Origin: Rhodospirillales bacterium
GTDB taxonomy: Bacteria; Pseudomonadota; Alphaproteobacteria; Acetobacterales; Acetobacteraceae
Direction of reading: 5' to 3'
Length of the DNA: 8,485 bases
Assembly: GCA_015654825.1 (NCBI GenBank)
Contig: JAATGE010000539.1
Location: 1-8,485 of the forward strand
Positions 6,853 to 8,485 of the stretch are shown one piece after another. The translations under genes were made by a program, and so were the position numbers. The notes beneath the pieces are model-generated. The model made no database searches. It saw only the letters and a list, made by a program, of their open reading frames with translations, and was not told where the DNA came from. The stretch's first letter is position 1. The number at the start of each line of letters is the position of its first letter.

Positions 6853-8485
6853 TCAGACTCGCATCAGGTGCACATCCACCAATGGCCGTTTGCCGAGCCT
6901 CTTTCCCAGGGTTCGCCGGAGTGCCGCCTTTGCGGCATCGGTCAGCGCCGCGTCGTCGCGCCGCAGTGCCGCCGGCAGATCAGCCAGCGCCACGCCGAAC
7001 TCGCGCAAAATGCGGTCGCTCTCCGGGTCCTCCGGCTCGAACAGGCCCGGCGCACTGACTTTCGGACGTCCCAGCAGTCTACCGCCCTCGTCCACGACTA
7101 GGCTGCCCATGACGATACCGTTGAACAGCATGCGGCGCCGCGCGGCCATGACGCCGCCCTGCAGCGGCACCACGCGATTGCCGTCCAGCGCCAGCCTGCC
7201 CACCGGCGCGCTATCCACCACCTCCGGCGTACCCGGCGCCATGTGCAGAATGTCGCCATCCTCCAGCATCACTGCGTGCACGCCGAGTTCCTCGGCCAGT
7301 GCCGCATGCGCCGCCAGGTGCCGCCACTCGCCATGCACCGGGACCGAGAATTTCGGCCGCACCAGCCGATACAATTTGCGCAGCTCGTCGCGCGCCGGAT
7401 GGCCGCTGACATGCACCATGTGATCGCTGTCGGTCATGACGTGCACGCCGCGCCGCACCAGATTATCCTGCACCGTACCGATCGCGCGCTCGTTCCCGGG
7501 GATCATGCGCGACGAGAAGATGACGGTATCCCCTTCGCCGAGCGAAAGGGTCTGATGACTGTCCTGCGCCACGCGCGACAGCGCGCTACGCGGCTCGCCC
7601 TGGCTGCCGGTAATCAGGATCAGCAGATTATCGTCCGGAACATCGTCGATCCGATCTTCCGCGACAAACTCCGGCAGCGTCTTCAGGTACCCGGTCTCGC
7701 GCGCCGCCGCTTCCAGATTGCGCAACGAGCGCCCGATCAGCGCCACGCTGCGGCCGGCATCGCGCGCCGCGACCACCACACTTTCCACCCGCGCCACGTT
7801 GCTGGCAAAGCAGGTCACCACTACCCGACCGGTCAGGCCGCGGATCAATCCGGCCAGGCTGCGCCGCACATCCAGTTCCGAACCGGAATGGCCTTCCACG
7901 AGGGCATTGGTACTGTCGCAAACCAATGCCAGCACGCCCTCGTCGCCGAGCGCCTTGAACGCCGCCTCATCCGTGGGCGGCCCGACCAGCGGGTTCGGAT
8001 CCAGCTTCCAGTCGCCGGTGTGCACGACCAGCCCCGCCGGCGTGCGGATCGCCAGCGCCTGGCTCTCCGGCGTCCTGTGCGCGACCTGAATGAACCGCAG
8101 GCTGAACGGTGCGAGCTCAAAACTGCCGCCGGGCGGGATCACGTGGATCTTCACCTCGTTCAGCAACTGCGCCTCGCCGAGCTTGCGCCGCAGCACGGCC
8201 GCCGTGAACGGCGTGGTGTAGACCGAACATCGCAGCTGCCGCCACAGATGCGCCACCGCGCCCACGTGGTCCTCATGCGCGTGTGTGATGACCAGCCCGA
8301 CCAGCTTGTCCCGCCGCTCCGCGATGAAGGATGGGTCGGGCATGATGATTTCGGCCTCGGGGGTTTCGTTGCCCCCGAACCCGATACCGCAATCCACGGC
8401 CAGATATTTCCCGCCATAGCGGTACAAATTGAGGTTCATGCCAATCTCGCCCGTCCCGCCCAGGGGCAGGAAGGCCAGATCGCCC
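6853..8485 (-). CDS. rnj: Ribonuclease J, 5' end cut off by window edge
   Basis: Metallo-beta-lactamase/beta-CASP ribonuclease with 5'->3' exonuclease and endonuclease activity; in alphaproteobacteria such enzymes mature rRNA 5' ends and take part in mRNA decay. The visible part is 543 residues. An ATG at 8439 could be taken for the start, but the frame continues to the window edge and encodes GDLAFLPLGGTGEIG, the conserved first strand of the family, so the true start lies beyond 8485. Counting from that glycine, the zinc motif HAHEDH is at 68-73. Further metal ligands follow in VHTGDWKLDPNPL, and the beta-CASP region includes CFASNVARVESV. HVSGHPARDEL and PVHGEWRHL are typical RNase J motifs after it, and a small C-terminal domain ends in VDVHLMRV. 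The gene appears full length at its 3' end. Its upstream partner is outside the window; the AT-rich palindrome downstream probably ends its transcript. Confidence 0.96.
   Translation of the reverse strand, partial: GDLAFLPLGGTGEIGMNLNLYRYGGKYLAVDCGIGFGGNETPEAEIIMPDPSFIAERRDKLVGLVITHAHEDHVGAVAHLWRQLRCSVYTTPFTAAVLRRKLGEAQLLNEVKIHVIPPGGSFELAPFSLRFIQVAHRTPESQALAIRTPAGLVVHTGDWKLDPNPLVGPPTDEAAFKALGDEGVLALVCDSTNALVEGHSGSELDVRRSLAGLIRGLTGRVVVTCFASNVARVESVVVAARDAGRSVALIGRSLRNLEAAARETGYLKTLPEFVAEDRIDDVPDDNLLILITGSQGEPRSALSRVAQDSHQTLSLGEGDTVIFSSRMIPGNERAIGTVQDNLVRRGVHVMTDSDHMVHVSGHPARDELRKLYRLVRPKFSVPVHGEWRHLAAHAALAEELGVHAVMLEDGDILHMAPGTPEVVDSAPVGRLALDGNRVVPLQGGVMAARRRMLFNGIVMGSLVVDEGGRLLGRPKVSAPGLFEPEDPESDRILREFGVALADLPAALRRDDAALTDAAKAALRRTLGKRLGKRPLVDVHLMRV

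Noticed and set aside
6718..7423. Plus-strand frames running from the AT-rich palindrome into rnj
   Set aside because: Their N-termini are just translated T/A runs (Phe/Lys) and the remainder is antisense to conserved RNase J.

Overview
The window is a stretch of ordinary chromosome from a GC-rich alphaproteobacterium. Every gene I can support lies on the minus strand, so transcription runs from high to low coordinates. In that order they are an RNase J gene (rnj, 5' end outside the window), a small DUF1467-type membrane protein, a short prolyl-tRNA synthetase (proS), the lipoprotein-export permease and ATPase (lolC-type, lolD), and the DNA polymerase III alpha subunit (dnaE, 3' end outside the window). 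This gene order is familiar from Rhodospirillales-type alphaproteobacteria. The compact ProRS without an editing insert, the single LolC/E hybrid permease and the DUF1467 neighbour all fit that group. The repeated intergenic elements resemble ones I recall from Acetobacteraceae, but that family assignment is inference.

Layout by region: 1-2493 dnaE (831 codons visible). 2494-2717 a gap filled by an elaborate compound inverted repeat of about 200 bp. 2718-5948 the tightly packed proS-lolC-lolD cluster, with an overlapping TGATG junction and an 8-bp ATGAGTGA junction that imply one transcript and coupled translation. 5949-6384 a non-coding gap holding the probable proS promoter/leader, a convincing intrinsic terminator, and a structured stretch that would form the 3' UTR of the DUF1467 transcript. 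6385-6645 the DUF1467 protein. 6646-6852 a gap with an AT-rich nested inverted repeat, very different in composition from its surroundings. 6853-8485 rnj.

The proteins are housekeeping: RNA maturation and decay (RNase J), translation (ProRS), sorting of outer-membrane lipoproteins (LolC and LolD) and chromosome replication (DnaE). They share no single pathway. I see no phage, CRISPR, defence, secretion or biosynthetic cluster and no sign of a new protein system. The unusual content is in the intergenic DNA: the compound palindrome before dnaE, whose two arms keep their local hairpins despite sequence divergence; the folded 3' UTR upstream of the terminator at 6176-6209; and the AT-rich palindrome after rnj. 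These are what I would look at again.
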